DNA of 64,000 nt from Geodermatophilus telluris (GCF_900102745.1 NZ_FMZF01000001.1:806001-870000); one strand, 5' to 3'. Numbered from the stretch's first letter, positions 1-10,114 are shown. Program-made: numbers and translations. The notes: a model not told the origin generated them from the sequence alone.

Positions 1-682
1 TGAGGACCTCCGGGCGCAGTTTGACGTTGCCGGGCTTGTAGACGCCGTGCACGTTGCCGAAGGTGGCGGCGAGCAGGTAGATGCCCTTCTCGCCCAGGCC
101 GAGGGTCTTGGCGGTGGCCACGAAGTCGCCGGGGGCGGTGTAGAGCTTGTCGTTGATGTCGTGGCTGACGCCGTCCTCCTCGCCGCCGACGACGCCGATC
201 TCCAGCTCCAGCACGATCTTGGCCGCGGCGCACTTCTCGATGAGCTCCTCGGCGATCTGCAGGTTCTCGTCGAGGTCGATGGCCGAGCCGTCCCACATGT
301 GCGACTGGAACAGCGGCGCCTGGCCGGCGTCGACGCGGTCCTTCGATAGCGCGATCAGCGGGCGGACGTAGGCGTCGAGCTTGTCCTTGGGGCAGTGGTC
401 GGTGTGCAGCGCGACGTTGACCGGGTACTTCTCGGCGACGACGTGCGCGAACTCGGCCAGCGCGACGGCGCCGGTGACCATGTCCTTCACCCGGGTGCCC
501 GAGCCGAACTCCGCGCCTCCGGTGGAGAACTGGATGATGCCGTCGCTGCCGGCGTCGGCGAAGCCGCGCAGCGCCGCGTTGACCGTCTCCGAGGAGGTGC
601 AGTTGATCGCCGGGTAGGCGAAGCCGCCCTCCTTGGCCCGGCTGATCATGTCGGCGTAGACCTCGGGGGTCGCGATGGGCAT
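1..682 (-). CDS. fba: Class II fructose-bisphosphate aldolase (3' end cut by window edge)
   Basis: Cleaves fructose-1,6-bisphosphate to dihydroxyacetone phosphate and glyceraldehyde-3-phosphate in glycolysis and runs the reverse step in gluconeogenesis, in the cytosol. The 227 visible residues begin MPIATPEVYADMI and carry the zinc-binding HTDHC motif at residues 93-97, FQSHMWDGS, EIGVVGGEEDG and the phosphate-loop part ATFGNVHGVYKPGN. This is close to the mycobacterial class II enzyme of about 344 residues, so roughly the last third lies outside the window. The ATG start aligns with the mycobacterial N-terminus. The FAD oxidase gene on the same strand ends 73 bp upstream of this start. Identification is very secure. 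Confidence 0.96.
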   Translation of the reverse strand, partial: MPIATPEVYADMISRAKEGGFAYPAINCTSSETVNAALRGFADAGSDGIIQFSTGGAEFGSGTRVKDMVTGAVALAEFAHVVAEKYPVNVALHTDHCPKDKLDAYVRPLIALSKDRVDAGQAPLFQSHMWDGSAIDLDENLQIAEELIEKCAAAKIVLELEIGVVGGEEDGVSHDINDKLYTAPGDFVATAKTLGLGEKGIYLLAATFGNVHGVYKPGNVKLRPEVL

Positions 683-755
683 GCGGGCTCTCCTCGTCGA
701 TCGGCGCTCGTCGCGGTCAGCATCCCACCTGCGGGGGCCGCGCCGACAGCGGGCG

Positions 756-2153
756 TCAGCCCCGGCGGCGGACCACCTTGCCGGGGTTGAGGATGCCGGC
801 GGGGTCGAGCGCGTCCTTGATCGAGCGGTGCACGTCGACCGACACCGGGCCGATCTCGCGCTCCAGCCAGTCGGCCTTGAGCGTGCCGACGCCGTGCTCG
901 CCGGTGATCGTGCCGCCGAGCGAGAGGCCGAGCTCGAGGATGGCGTCGAAGGCCTCCAGCGCCCGCGCGCGCTGGTCGGCGTCGGTCGCGTCGAACACGA
1001 TCGTCGGGTGCATGTTGCCGTCGCCGGCGTGCCCCATGACGCCGACGACCAGGCCGTACTGCGAGGAGATCGCGTCGCAGCCGTCGATGAAGGTGGCCAC
1101 CCGGGAGCGGGGCACGGCGACGTCGTCGAGCAGCACGCTGCCCAGCCGCTCGAGCGCCGGCAGCGCGGCCCGGCGGGCGGCGAGCAGCAGGTCGCCCTCG
1201 GCGGGGTCGGCGGTGGAGTGCACGAGGTCGGCGCCGGCGGCCTCGCACAGCCGGGTCAGCTCGGCGATCTCCGCGAGCGCGGCCGCTCCCCCGGCGTCGG
1301 ACCGGGCCACCAGCAGCGCCTGGGCGTCGCGGTCGAGGTCGGCCCGCAGCATGTCGTCGACCGCGCGGATGCAGGTGCGGTCCATGACCTCGAGCATGCT
1401 GGGCACCACGCCGCTGGTGACCACCGACTCGACGACCTGGCCGGTCTGCGCGCTGGTGGCGAAGGTGGCCACCAGGGTGACCGGGTCGGTGGCCGGTGCC
1501 GGGCGCAGCGCCAGCGTCGCCTCGGTGATGACGCCGAGGGTGCCCTCGGAGCCGACGAACAGCCGGGTGAGGTCGTAGCCGGCGACGCCCTTGACGGTGC
1601 GCCGCCCGGTGCGCAGCACCCGCCCGTCGGCCAGCACGACCTCGAGGCCGAGCACGTAGTCGGTGGTGACGCCGTACTTCACGCAGCACAGCCCGCCGGA
1701 GTTCATGGCCAGGTTGCCGCCGAGGGTGCACCAGTCGTAACTGGCCGGGTCCGGCGGGTAGAACAGCCCCGCGGCGGCGACCGCGTCGCGCAGCGCCTTG
1801 TTCACCACGCCGGGCTGGACGACGGCCAGCCGGTCGGCCGCCGACACCTCCAGGACGGCGTCCATGCGGGTCAGCACCACGGTGATCCCGCCGTCGACGG
1901 CGTTGGCCGCGCCCACCAGGCCCGAGCCCGCACCGCGCGGGACCACCGGGATGCCGTGCCGGGAGGCCAGCTCCATCACCGCGACGACGTCGTCGGTGCT
2001 GCGGGGGAAGACCACCGCGGCGGGGGTGCCGGCCTCGGCCGTGAGGGCCTGGTCGCGGGCGTAGGCGACGGTGACGTCGGGGTCGGTGCGGACGGCGTCC
2101 GGCCCGAGCGCGGCGGTCAGTTCCTCGACCCAGGCGGTGGTGAGCGCGGTCAC
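756..2153 (-). CDS. FAD-linked oxidase, GlcD/D-lactate dehydrogenase family
   Basis: A 465-residue flavoprotein of the vanillyl-alcohol-oxidase fold that oxidises a 2-hydroxy acid such as glycolate or D-lactate; the exact substrate cannot be told from sequence. The N-terminal FAD_binding_4 domain shows PRGAGSGLVGAANAV and the NSGG loop. The C-terminal domain shows GHAGDGNMHP and GEHGVG, the hallmark motifs of GlcD proteins. I place the start at GTG 2153 because a TACCGT -10 box sits six bases upstream, making the transcript leaderless, and because the protein family begins near this point. Upstream in-frame starts run through an operator palindrome and look false. This is a second GlcD paralogue, separate from the glcDEF operon at 13.5 kb, with no GlcE or GlcF partner beside it. 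Confidence 0.9.
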   Translation of the reverse strand: MTALTTAWVEELTAALGPDAVRTDPDVTVAYARDQALTAEAGTPAAVVFPRSTDDVVAVMELASRHGIPVVPRGAGSGLVGAANAVDGGITVVLTRMDAVLEVSAADRLAVVQPGVVNKALRDAVAAAGLFYPPDPASYDWCTLGGNLAMNSGGLCCVKYGVTTDYVLGLEVVLADGRVLRTGRRTVKGVAGYDLTRLFVGSEGTLGVITEATLALRPAPATDPVTLVATFATSAQTGQVVESVVTSGVVPSMLEVMDRTCIRAVDDMLRADLDRDAQALLVARSDAGGAAALAEIAELTRLCEAAGADLVHSTADPAEGDLLLAARRAALPALERLGSVLLDDVAVPRSRVATFIDGCDAISSQYGLVVGVMGHAGDGNMHPTIVFDATDADQRARALEAFDAILELGLSLGGTITGEHGVGTLKADWLEREIGPVSVDVHRSIKDALDPAGILNPGKVVRRRG

Positions 2154-2159
2154 CGCCCC

Positions 2160-2165
2160 ACGGTA
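2160..2165 (-). promoter_or_regulatory. Leaderless -10 box of the GlcD-like oxidase gene
   Basis: On the minus strand the sequence reads TACCGT, six bases (GGGGCG), then GTG. This is the usual actinobacterial leaderless layout, so transcription probably starts at the GTG itself. The matching -35 region (about 2183-2189) is covered by the centre of the 2173-2203 palindrome. Confidence 0.6.
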
Positions 2166-2172
2166 CGGGGGT

Positions 2173-2203
2173 GCTCGATGATCAGGTGACCTGATCATCG
2201 AGC
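2173..2203. promoter_or_regulatory. Proximal palindromic operator of the GlcD-like gene
   Basis: A perfect inverted repeat of two 15-base arms (2173-2187 and 2189-2203) around a single G at 2188, with core GATCAGGTGACCTGATC. The centre lies 35 bp before the inferred transcription start at 2153, on the -35 element, which is where a repressor would block polymerase. The GGT-N-ACC core resembles operators of the FadR-type GntR family, but the binding protein is unknown. It also lies downstream of pyrE, so a role in ending that transcript is a weaker alternative. Confidence 0.65.
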
Positions 2204-2235
2204 GTCCTACCTGACCGTGGGACGTCGGGTAGGAC
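2204..2235. repeat. Inverted repeat between the two operators
   Basis: Eight-base arms GTCCTACC (2204-2211) and GGTAGGAC (2228-2235) enclose 16 bases. It lies exactly between the two GATCAGGT palindromes and could mark a further protein site or a DNA hairpin. Function unknown. Confidence 0.4.
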
Positions 2236-2242
2236 ACTGCAC

Positions 2243-2259
2243 GATCAGGTCACCTGATC
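2243..2259. promoter_or_regulatory. Distal palindromic operator of the GlcD-like gene
   Basis: Repeats the 17-base core of the proximal site with the central base changed (GATCAGGT-C-ACCTGATC). Its centre at 2251 is 63 bp from the proximal centre at 2188, six helical turns, so proteins bound at both would lie on the same face of the DNA. It begins 15 bp before the pyrE stop codon at 2274. Confidence 0.6.
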
Positions 2260-2273
2260 ATCGCGCGGCCGCC

Positions 2274-2819
2274 TCACCCCAGGCCGAGGTCGGCGAGGGT
2301 GAACGCGGCGCGGTACTCCAGCCCGGCGGCCTCGACGGCGGCCCGCCCGCCGCGGTCGACGATGACGGCCACCCCGAGGACCTCGGCCCCGGCCTCCTGC
2401 AGCGCCTCGACGGCGGCGAGCGGGCTGCTGCCGGTGGTGGAGACGTCGTCGACGACGAGCACCGCCCGCCCGGTGACGTCGGGGCCCTCGATGCGGCGCT
2501 GGAGGCCGTGCGCCTTGCCCGTCTTGCGGACCACGCAGGCGTCCAGGAAGCCCTCGCCGGCCGCGGCGGCGTGCAGCATGGCGGCGGCCACCGGGTCGGC
2601 GCCGAGGGTGAGCCCGCCGACGACGTCGTAGCGCAGGTCGCCGGTGAGCTGGCGCATCACGCGGCCCACCAGCGGCGCGCCCTCGTGGTGCAGCGTCAGC
2701 CGCCGCATGTCGATGTACCAGTCGGCGTCCTGACCGGAGGACAGGGTGACCCGCCCGTGCACGACGGCGAGGTCGACGATCAGCTCGAGCAGGCGGTCGC
2801 GGTCGGGGCCCTTCTGCAT
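2274..2819 (-). CDS. pyrE: Orotate phosphoribosyltransferase
   Basis: Joins orotate to PRPP to make orotidine monophosphate, the fifth step of UMP synthesis, in the cytosol. The 181-residue protein has the PRPP-binding motif VLVVDDVSTTGSS and the N-terminal SSGQDADWYIDMR stretch typical of actinobacterial PyrE; length is normal. The ATG at 2819 is chosen over an upstream in-frame start because a TAGGGT -10 box lies seven bases before it, leaving no room for a longer message. It stands alone, away from other pyr genes. Its 3' side carries the twin palindromes that probably serve the next gene. Confidence 0.93.
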   Translation of the reverse strand: MQKGPDRDRLLELIVDLAVVHGRVTLSSGQDADWYIDMRRLTLHHEGAPLVGRVMRQLTGDLRYDVVGGLTLGADPVAAAMLHAAAAGEGFLDACVVRKTGKAHGLQRRIEGPDVTGRAVLVVDDVSTTGSSPLAAVEALQEAGAEVLGVAVIVDRGGRAAVEAAGLEYRAAFTLADLGLG

Positions 2820-2826
2820 GGCGCGG

Positions 2827-2832
2827 ACCCTA
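2827..2832 (-). promoter_or_regulatory. Leaderless -10 box of pyrE
   Basis: TAGGGT on the minus strand followed by seven bases (CCGCGCC) and ATG. No clear -35 hexamer is visible. Confidence 0.55.
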
Positions 2833-2885
2833 CGCACGCCGCCGGTCCGGCTCCCCCCGTGGGAGCCGGACCGGCGGGCCCGAGG

Positions 2886-2950
2886 GTGGCCTCCCTGCAG
2901 GCCCCCGCCACGAGCCTGCGAGTGGCGGGGGGCAGGGAGGTCCTCCCTCA
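2886..2950 (-). repeat. Stop-codon-embedded palindromic repeat, copy A
   Basis: Read on the minus strand it begins with the fasciclin gene's own stop codon (TGAGGGAGGACCTCCCTGCC), passes through a CCCCCCGCCACTCGC block and returns through complementary sequence to GCAGGGAGGCC. It can fold into a long stem and probably acts as terminator. The same block, stop codon included, follows two unrelated genes at 10177 and 62332. Confidence 0.65.
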
Positions 2951-3619
2951 GGCGGTCGGGGCGAGGACCTGGTCGACGATGTAGACGGTGGCGTTCGCCG
3001 TCTGCACGTTGCCGCAGATGACCGAGGCCGGGGTGCCGGTGACGGTCTGGGCGACGGTGAACGCCTCGCCCGAGCCCTCGATGGTGACCTCGTCGCCGTT
3101 GAGCGTGGTGTGGGTGCCCGCCAGCTCCTCGGGGGTCAGGCGGCCCTGGATGACGTGGTGCGTGAGGATCGCGGTCAGCTGGGCGTTGTCGGCGAGCACG
3201 GCCTGCAGCTGGTCGGCCGGGAGGGCCTCGAAGGCCGGGTTGGCCGGGGCGATGACGGTGACGTCCTGGGCGCTGTTGAGGGTGTCGACCAGGTTGGCGG
3301 CCGTGACGGCCTGCACCAGGGTGGACAGCACCGGGTTGTTGCTCGCGGCGGTCGCCACCGGGTCGTCGGTCATCCCGGTGAACGACCCCTCGCCGTCGGC
3401 GGGGACCTCGGCGCAGCCGGCACCGAAGGGCTCGTCGCCGGCCGGCTCGGCCATGGGGCTGCTGCTCTCCATCGCGTCCGGGCTCTCCGCCGCCGACGAG
3501 CTGCTGTCGGAGGCCGAGCTGTCGGTGGAGCCGCTGTCGGAGGAGCCGCAGGCGGTCAGCGTCACCGCGAGGGTTGAGGCGGAGGCCAGCAGGATGCCGC
3601 GGGTCAGGGTGTTCGTCAC
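2948..3619 (-). CDS. Fasciclin-domain lipoprotein (MPT70/MPT83-like)
   Basis: A 223-residue exported protein. Residues 1-24 form a lipoprotein signal peptide ending in the lipobox LTAC, so the mature protein should be lipid-anchored at Cys24. A low-complexity Ser/Asp/Ala linker follows (about 25-65). The FAS1 domain fills the rest, with motifs DVTVIAPANPAFEALP and LTHHVIQGRL, and it ends in a predicted beta strand (YIVDQVL). FAS1 domains of this kind are adhesion or surface proteins in actinobacteria; no enzyme activity is expected. The GTG start has an AAGGAG ribosome site eight bases upstream. In several actinobacteria such genes neighbour a molybdenum oxidoreductase, as here (next gene upstream, 112 bp away), so a shared extracytoplasmic role is possible. 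Confidence 0.92.
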   Translation of the reverse strand: MTNTLTRGILLASASTLAVTLTACGSSDSGSTDSSASDSSSSAAESPDAMESSSPMAEPAGDEPFGAGCAEVPADGEGSFTGMTDDPVATAASNNPVLSTLVQAVTAANLVDTLNSAQDVTVIAPANPAFEALPADQLQAVLADNAQLTAILTHHVIQGRLTPEELAGTHTTLNGDEVTIEGSGEAFTVAQTVTGTPASVICGNVQTANATVYIVDQVLAPTA

Positions 3620-3731
3620 GAGGTGCTCCTTCGTTCGTCGTCGTCCGTGGGGTCCCTCCCGGCCCGTCGGAGGGGACGGGAGAGGCGTCTGCGGCCGGCG
3701 GCCGAGACGGGTCCGTGGGGTGCGGGGACCG

Positions 3732-5429
3732 CTACGTGGCGATCACCCGGATGGACTGCAGGCCGCTGGCCCCGTCGGGGAAGGGGGCGGCGCGTTCCCC
3801 GGTCTGCACCTCGCCGTCGGCCGCGGTGGCGCGGACGGTGAGCTGGTGGGAGCCGGGGGCGAAGTCGTGGGGCAGCACCCACTGGCGCCACAGGTCGGCG
3901 TCGACCTGCGGGGACAGCTGCGCCTCCTGCCACTCGCCCTCGTCGATGCGCACCTCGACCCGTGCGATGCCGCGGGTCTGCGCCCAGGCCACCCCGGCGA
4001 TCGCCGTCCGGCCGGCCGGGAAGCGGCGCAGCGGGGCTGGGGTGTCGATGCGGGAGAAGAGCTTGACCGGCGCCTGGCGGGCCCAGTCGCGCTGCGTCCA
4101 GTAGACGTCGAAGGCGTCGTAGGTGGACGCCTCGATCTCGGTCAGCCACTTGCACGCCGAGACGTAGCCGTAGAGGCCGGGGATGAGCATCCGCACCGGG
4201 AAGCCGTGCTCGACCGGGAGCGGCTCGCCGTTCTGGCCGAAGGCGAGCATCGCGTCCTCGACCTCGAGGGCCGCGCGGGTGGAGGCGCCGATCGTCATGC
4301 CGTCCTGCGAGCGGCAGACCAGCTGGTCGGAGGCGGACCGGATGCCGTTCTCCCGGAGGAGCGCGCCGAGCGGGACGCCGGTCCAGCGGGCCGTGCTGGC
4401 CAGGGTGCCGCCGACCTCGTTGGAGACGCAGGTGAGCGTGATGTCGCGCTCGATCACGTCGTCGCGGTCGAACAGGTCGGCCAGCGTGTAGGTGCGCGGC
4501 GCGTCGAACATCCCGCGCAGGGTCAGCGAGTACTCCGACGGCCGGATCTGCGGCACGGTGATCGCGGTGTCGACGCGGTAGAAGTCGCGGTTGGCGGTGA
4601 ACAGCGGCGTCAGGCCGGGGACCTGCTCGGCGAGGTCGGCGCCGGGGGGCAGCGCCGGGGCGGGGGACGACGGCGCCGGCAGGGCGAGGTCGCCCCGGGC
4701 GGTGCTGACGTCGAAGCGCCGCTGCAGCAGCCGGCCGGCGCCGCCGGTGACCGCGGCCGCGCCCAGGGCGACGCCGCCGGTGACGAAGAAGCGGCGGCGG
4801 TCCATGCCGGTGCCCTTGCGGTCGGCCATGGCGAGGGTGCCGCGCAGCCGGTCGAGCAGGACCTCGTCGGCGTGCCGCCGGGAGGCGTCGGTCGGGGAAC
4901 CGGCCGGTGAGGTGGCGCGGCGTGCCGGGACCGGCAGGGTCAGCGGCCGGACCAGCGCGAGCAGCGCCACGGCGCCCACGGCCGCGCCGGCCAGCGAGGG
5001 CAGCGCGCCGAGCGGGCCGCCGGCGGGGCGGGTGACGGCGGCCAGCGCGCCCAGCAGCCCGAACACCGCGGTGCCGGCCACGCCGAGCCGGCGCGAGCGC
5101 AGCGAGACCAGGCCGAGGACTCCCGCGTACAGCGCGACGACGACCAGGGTGCCGACGACGAGGGCGACCTTGTCGTCCTCGCCGAACGTCGTGACGGCGA
5201 ACTGCTTGACCGGCTCGGGGACCAGCGTGATGACCGCGTCGCCCACCGCCACGACGGGCGAGGAGGACGGGCCCACGAGACCGGCCACGAGCTCGGCGAC
5301 CCCGAGCGCCACCGCCGCGGCCAGCAGGCCGGCGAGCGCCGCGAGCAGCCGGCGCGGGCCCCGGCGGGCGGGGCGCTGGGCCCCGCCCGGTCCGGTGGCC
5401 GGCGCTGCGGCGTGCTCGGTGGTGGTCAC
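3732..5429 (-). CDS. Membrane-anchored molybdopterin oxidoreductase, sulfite-oxidase fold
   Basis: A 565-residue protein with three parts. Residues 1 to about 165 contain several hydrophobic segments that should span the membrane. Around residue 208 lies a DRRRFFVTGG twin-arginine-like motif before another hydrophobic stretch. The remainder is the oxidoreductase molybdopterin-binding domain, with the cofactor-ligating cysteine in LTCVSNEVGG, followed by a Mo-co dimerisation domain (VEVRIDEGEWQ). The catalytic domain should face outside. The substrate is unknown; relatives are annotated as sulfite-oxidase-like or YedY-like. No heme or YedZ partner gene is adjacent. GTG start. The neighbouring fasciclin lipoprotein gene lies downstream on the same strand. 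Confidence 0.88.
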   Translation of the reverse strand: MTTTEHAAAPATGPGGAQRPARRGPRRLLAALAGLLAAAVALGVAELVAGLVGPSSSPVVAVGDAVITLVPEPVKQFAVTTFGEDDKVALVVGTLVVVALYAGVLGLVSLRSRRLGVAGTAVFGLLGALAAVTRPAGGPLGALPSLAGAAVGAVALLALVRPLTLPVPARRATSPAGSPTDASRRHADEVLLDRLRGTLAMADRKGTGMDRRRFFVTGGVALGAAAVTGGAGRLLQRRFDVSTARGDLALPAPSSPAPALPPGADLAEQVPGLTPLFTANRDFYRVDTAITVPQIRPSEYSLTLRGMFDAPRTYTLADLFDRDDVIERDITLTCVSNEVGGTLASTARWTGVPLGALLRENGIRSASDQLVCRSQDGMTIGASTRAALEVEDAMLAFGQNGEPLPVEHGFPVRMLIPGLYGYVSACKWLTEIEASTYDAFDVYWTQRDWARQAPVKLFSRIDTPAPLRRFPAGRTAIAGVAWAQTRGIARVEVRIDEGEWQEAQLSPQVDADLWRQWVLPHDFAPGSHQLTVRATAADGEVQTGERAAPFPDGASGLQSIRVIAT

Positions 5430-5494
5430 GCACTGTCTTCGCCGTCGACCGCCCGGTGGGTTCAGCTACGCGGTCACGGTTCGGTAACGAGCCG

Positions 5495-6106
5495 TCAGCG
5501 CAGCCCGGCCTGCCGGCACGCGGTCATCGCCCGGTACCAGTCGCTGGAGGGCCTCAGCGCGAGCGCGACGACGCCGACCAGCGTGATGAGCAGCGAGAAC
5601 ACCGACAGCGAGTCGAGGAAGCCCGAGCCCGCGATGCCCCCGCCGGTGCCGGACCGGGCGCTCAGGCCGAGCAGCACGCTCAGCCCGCCGAGCACCAGCA
5701 GGACCAGCCGCGCCCAGTTGCGGCCCTTCCAGGCCAGCCAGATGAACAGCGCCTGCAGCGCGGTCAGCAGCAGGCCGATCACCGCCCCGAGGACGATCCC
5801 GGCGCGGACGACGTCCTCGGTGACCGACGGGTCGTCGACGGCGGCCGACGCCTGCGCGACCAGCCCGTCGACGTCGGAGAGCTGCACCACGGAGGCGACG
5901 AGGCCGAGGATGAAGGCGGCGAGGAAGGCCCCGATCCCCACCCGGACGGTGGTCGGCCGCTCGGGCGCCTCGGGCGGGAGCTGCGGACCGGGCGCCGAGG
6001 GGGCGGGGGCGTAGCCGTACCCCTGCTGCGGCGGCGGCTGCCAGCCGGGCCGTCCCTGCGGCGGCCCGCCGTGCCGGGGGTCCTGGCCGCCCTCTCCTGA
6101 CGTCAT
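5495..6106 (-). CDS. Conserved membrane protein with proline/glutamine-rich N-terminus
   Basis: A 203-residue protein of unknown function. Residues 1 to about 55 are a Pro/Gly/Gln-rich cytoplasmic tail (PQGRPGWQPPPQQGYGY), followed by about four predicted transmembrane helices: GIGAFLAAFILGLVASVVQ, a pair including IVLGAVIGLLLTALQALFIW and LVLLVLGGLSVLLGL, and one near the C-terminus. Such tails with small hydrophobic bundles are common in actinobacterial envelope proteins. The ATG at 6106 is preferred over an upstream in-frame start, since the region before it lacks coding character. The molybdenum oxidoreductase gene follows 65 bp downstream on the same strand. No functional motif was recognised. 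Confidence 0.8.
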   Translation of the reverse strand: MTSGEGGQDPRHGGPPQGRPGWQPPPQQGYGYAPAPSAPGPQLPPEAPERPTTVRVGIGAFLAAFILGLVASVVQLSDVDGLVAQASAAVDDPSVTEDVVRAGIVLGAVIGLLLTALQALFIWLAWKGRNWARLVLLVLGGLSVLLGLSARSGTGGGIAGSGFLDSLSVFSLLITLVGVVALALRPSSDWYRAMTACRQAGLR

Positions 6107-6209
6107 CGCCTGCTCCCTGTCATCCCTCGGTGTCCGCCCGATCGTCACCGACGGCGCAGGTCCGGGCCAGGACCGGCGGCCGATCGACACCGGATCGGTG
6201 CGGACGCGC

Positions 6210-6245
6210 GAGGGCCCGCCGCCCCGGTCGGGACGGCGGGCCCTC
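6210..6245 (-). terminator. Hairpin terminator after clpB
   Basis: Twelve-base perfect arms (GAGGGCCCGCCG and its complement) around a 12-base loop, starting 15 bp beyond the clpB stop. No strong T-run. The bases right after the stop (TGAGGGAGGACCTC) match the start of the stop-embedded repeat family. Confidence 0.6.
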
Positions 6246-6260
6246 GAGAGAGGTCCTCCC

Positions 6261-8846
<2,586 letters not shown>

Positions 8847-8932
8847 GGTCGGTGTGGACGGTCCTCTCGTCGGGCGGGTGGCCAGGGGTGGCCCCGGACT
8901 GGTCGGGTGTCGTGACCTGCAACGACCCAGGA

Positions 8933-8953
8933 CTTGAGTCTGTTCCGCTCAAG
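8933..8953. promoter_or_regulatory. HAIR operator (HspR site) upstream of clpB
   Basis: CTTGAGT-N7-GCTCAAG matches the HAIR consensus CTTGAGT-N7-ACTCAAG in 13 of 14 fixed bases. HspR, encoded at 20.1-20.6 kb, is the known binder of this element in mycobacteria and Streptomyces. Confidence 0.85.
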
Positions 8954-9038
8954 TCTGCCGTCCTCCGGGGGCAACGCGACCTTGCCCCCGAGGGGTTGAC
9001 GCGCCACACAACTGCATGCCACGCGACTTGCTGACTCC

Positions 9039-9044
9039 TACACT
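9039..9044 (+). promoter_or_regulatory. Leaderless -10 box of ohrR
   Basis: TACACT, seven bases (CGTCGCC), then the ATG of ohrR. Transcription probably starts at the start codon. Confidence 0.6.
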
Positions 9045-9051
9045 CGTCGCC

Positions 9052-9525
9052 ATGACCCAGACGTCCGAGGAGCCCCGCCTCCCCTCGCCGAGCGTGGCCC
9101 TCGACGACCAGCTCTGCTTCGCCCTGTACGCGGCCTCGCGCGCGATGACCGCGCGCTACCGGCCGATGCTCGAGGAGCTGGGCCTGACCTATCCGCAGTA
9201 CCTCGTGATGATGCTGCTGTGGGAGGAGGACCAGCAGACCGTCGGCCAGCTCGGCCAGCGGCTCGCGCTCGACAGCGGGACCCTCTCCCCCCTCCTCAAG
9301 CGGCTCACCTCCGCGGGCCTGGTCACCCGCCACCGCCGGGTGGAGGACGAGCGCTCGGTGTCCATCGCGCTGACCGACGAGGGCCGCGCCCTGCGGGACC
9401 GGGCCTTCGCCATCAGCCAGGACATGATCTGCGCGCTGCGGCTGGACGTCGACGACTTCGCCGACCTCAAGCAGACCCTGAACGTGCTCACCCAGCGGGT
9501 GAACGAGGCGCCGCGCGGCTCCTGA
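9052..9525 (+). CDS. ohrR: Organic-peroxide-sensing repressor OhrR (MarR family, two-cysteine type)
   Basis: A 157-residue winged-helix repressor that loses DNA binding when organic hydroperoxides oxidise its sensor cysteine. The N-terminus carries DDQLCFALYAASRA with Cys22, the reactive residue conserved in OhrR. A second cysteine at position 127 (DMICALRL) occupies the place of the resolving cysteine of Xanthomonas OhrR, so this looks like a two-cysteine sensor. The helix-turn-helix region is GQLGQRLALDSGTLSPLLKRL. The ATG at 9052 was chosen because of the -10 box seven bases upstream. The OsmC gene follows 91 bp downstream in the same direction, the expected target. Confidence 0.92.
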   Translation: MTQTSEEPRLPSPSVALDDQLCFALYAASRAMTARYRPMLEELGLTYPQYLVMMLLWEEDQQTVGQLGQRLALDSGTLSPLLKRLTSAGLVTRHRRVEDERSVSIALTDEGRALRDRAFAISQDMICALRLDVDDFADLKQTLNVLTQRVNEAPRGS

Positions 9526-9530
9526 CCCGT

Positions 9531-9554
9531 CGGTGGGTTGCGCCCAACCCACCG
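9531..9554. promoter_or_regulatory. Palindrome between ohrR and osmC
   Basis: Ten-base perfect arms CGGTGGGTTG and CAACCCACCG around a four-base loop, five bases after the ohrR stop codon. It could be an OhrR operator for osmC or an intrinsic hairpin; there is no T-run. It does not resemble AT-rich OhrR operators of other phyla. Confidence 0.45.
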
Positions 9555-9616
9555 GGGTAGGGCGGCGGGGTCCGGCCGGCGAGACGACGTCGGCACCCCG
9601 AGCGGAAGGCACCCGC

Positions 9617-10057
9617 ATGCCCACCCGTACCGCACGCACCGCCTGGAACGGCACCCTCGAGCAGGGGTCGGGCCAGGTCGAGCTGAGCAGCAGCAAGGTC
9701 GGCACCTACGAGGTCAGCTTCCCCAAGCGCGCCGCCGACGAGGCCGGGGGCACCACCAGCCCCGAGGAGCTCGTCGCCGCGGCCCACTCGGCCTGCTACG
9801 CCATGCAGCTGTCGGCCAACATCGCGCAGGCCGGCGGCACCCCGCAGTCCCTCGAGGTCACGGCCGACGTCTCCCTCGGCCCGGACCCGGCGGGCGGCTT
9901 CCGGCTCACCGGCATCCAGCTGAGGGTGCGCGGCGAGGTCGAGGGCCTCGACGCCGCGGGCTTCGAGAAGGCCGCGCAGGAGGCCAAGGCCGGCTGCCCG
10001 GTCAGCAAGGCCCTGACCGGCGTCGACATCTCCCTGGACGCCGCTCTCGAGTCCTGA
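9617..10057 (+). CDS. osmC: OsmC-type peroxiredoxin
   Basis: A 146-residue thiol peroxidase that reduces organic hydroperoxides in the cytosol. The two catalytic cysteines are Cys60 in AAHSACYAM and Cys127 in AKAGCPVSKAL. The overall sequence (NPEEL-like SPEELVAAAHSAC, TADVSLGPD, SLDAALES end) follows OsmC rather than the Ohr branch, although the adjacent regulator is of OhrR type. ATG at 9617, with AGCGGAAGG nearby as a weak ribosome site. A hairpin terminator follows the stop codon within 12 bp. Likely induced by peroxides through the upstream OhrR. Confidence 0.92.
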   Translation: MPTRTARTAWNGTLEQGSGQVELSSSKVGTYEVSFPKRAADEAGGTTSPEELVAAAHSACYAMQLSANIAQAGGTPQSLEVTADVSLGPDPAGGFRLTGIQLRVRGEVEGLDAAGFEKAAQEAKAGCPVSKALTGVDISLDAALES

Positions 10058-10068
10058 CCCCCGGCACG

Positions 10069-10108
10069 ACGACGGCCCGCCCCCCTGTCGGGGAGCGGGC
10101 CGTCGTGC
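10069..10108 (+). terminator. Hairpin terminator after osmC
   Basis: Twelve-base arms ACGACGGCCCGC and complement enclose a C-rich/G-rich loop that can pair further, followed by CTTTCC. It sits between the convergent osmC and the MFS exporter gene and may stop both. Confidence 0.65.
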
Positions 10109-10114
10109 TTTCCC

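Noticed and set aside
2154-2237. Upstream start at 2237 for the GlcD-like oxidase, adding 28 residues
   Set aside because: It would translate the 2173-2203 operator and the -10 box, and the added residues have no family likeness.
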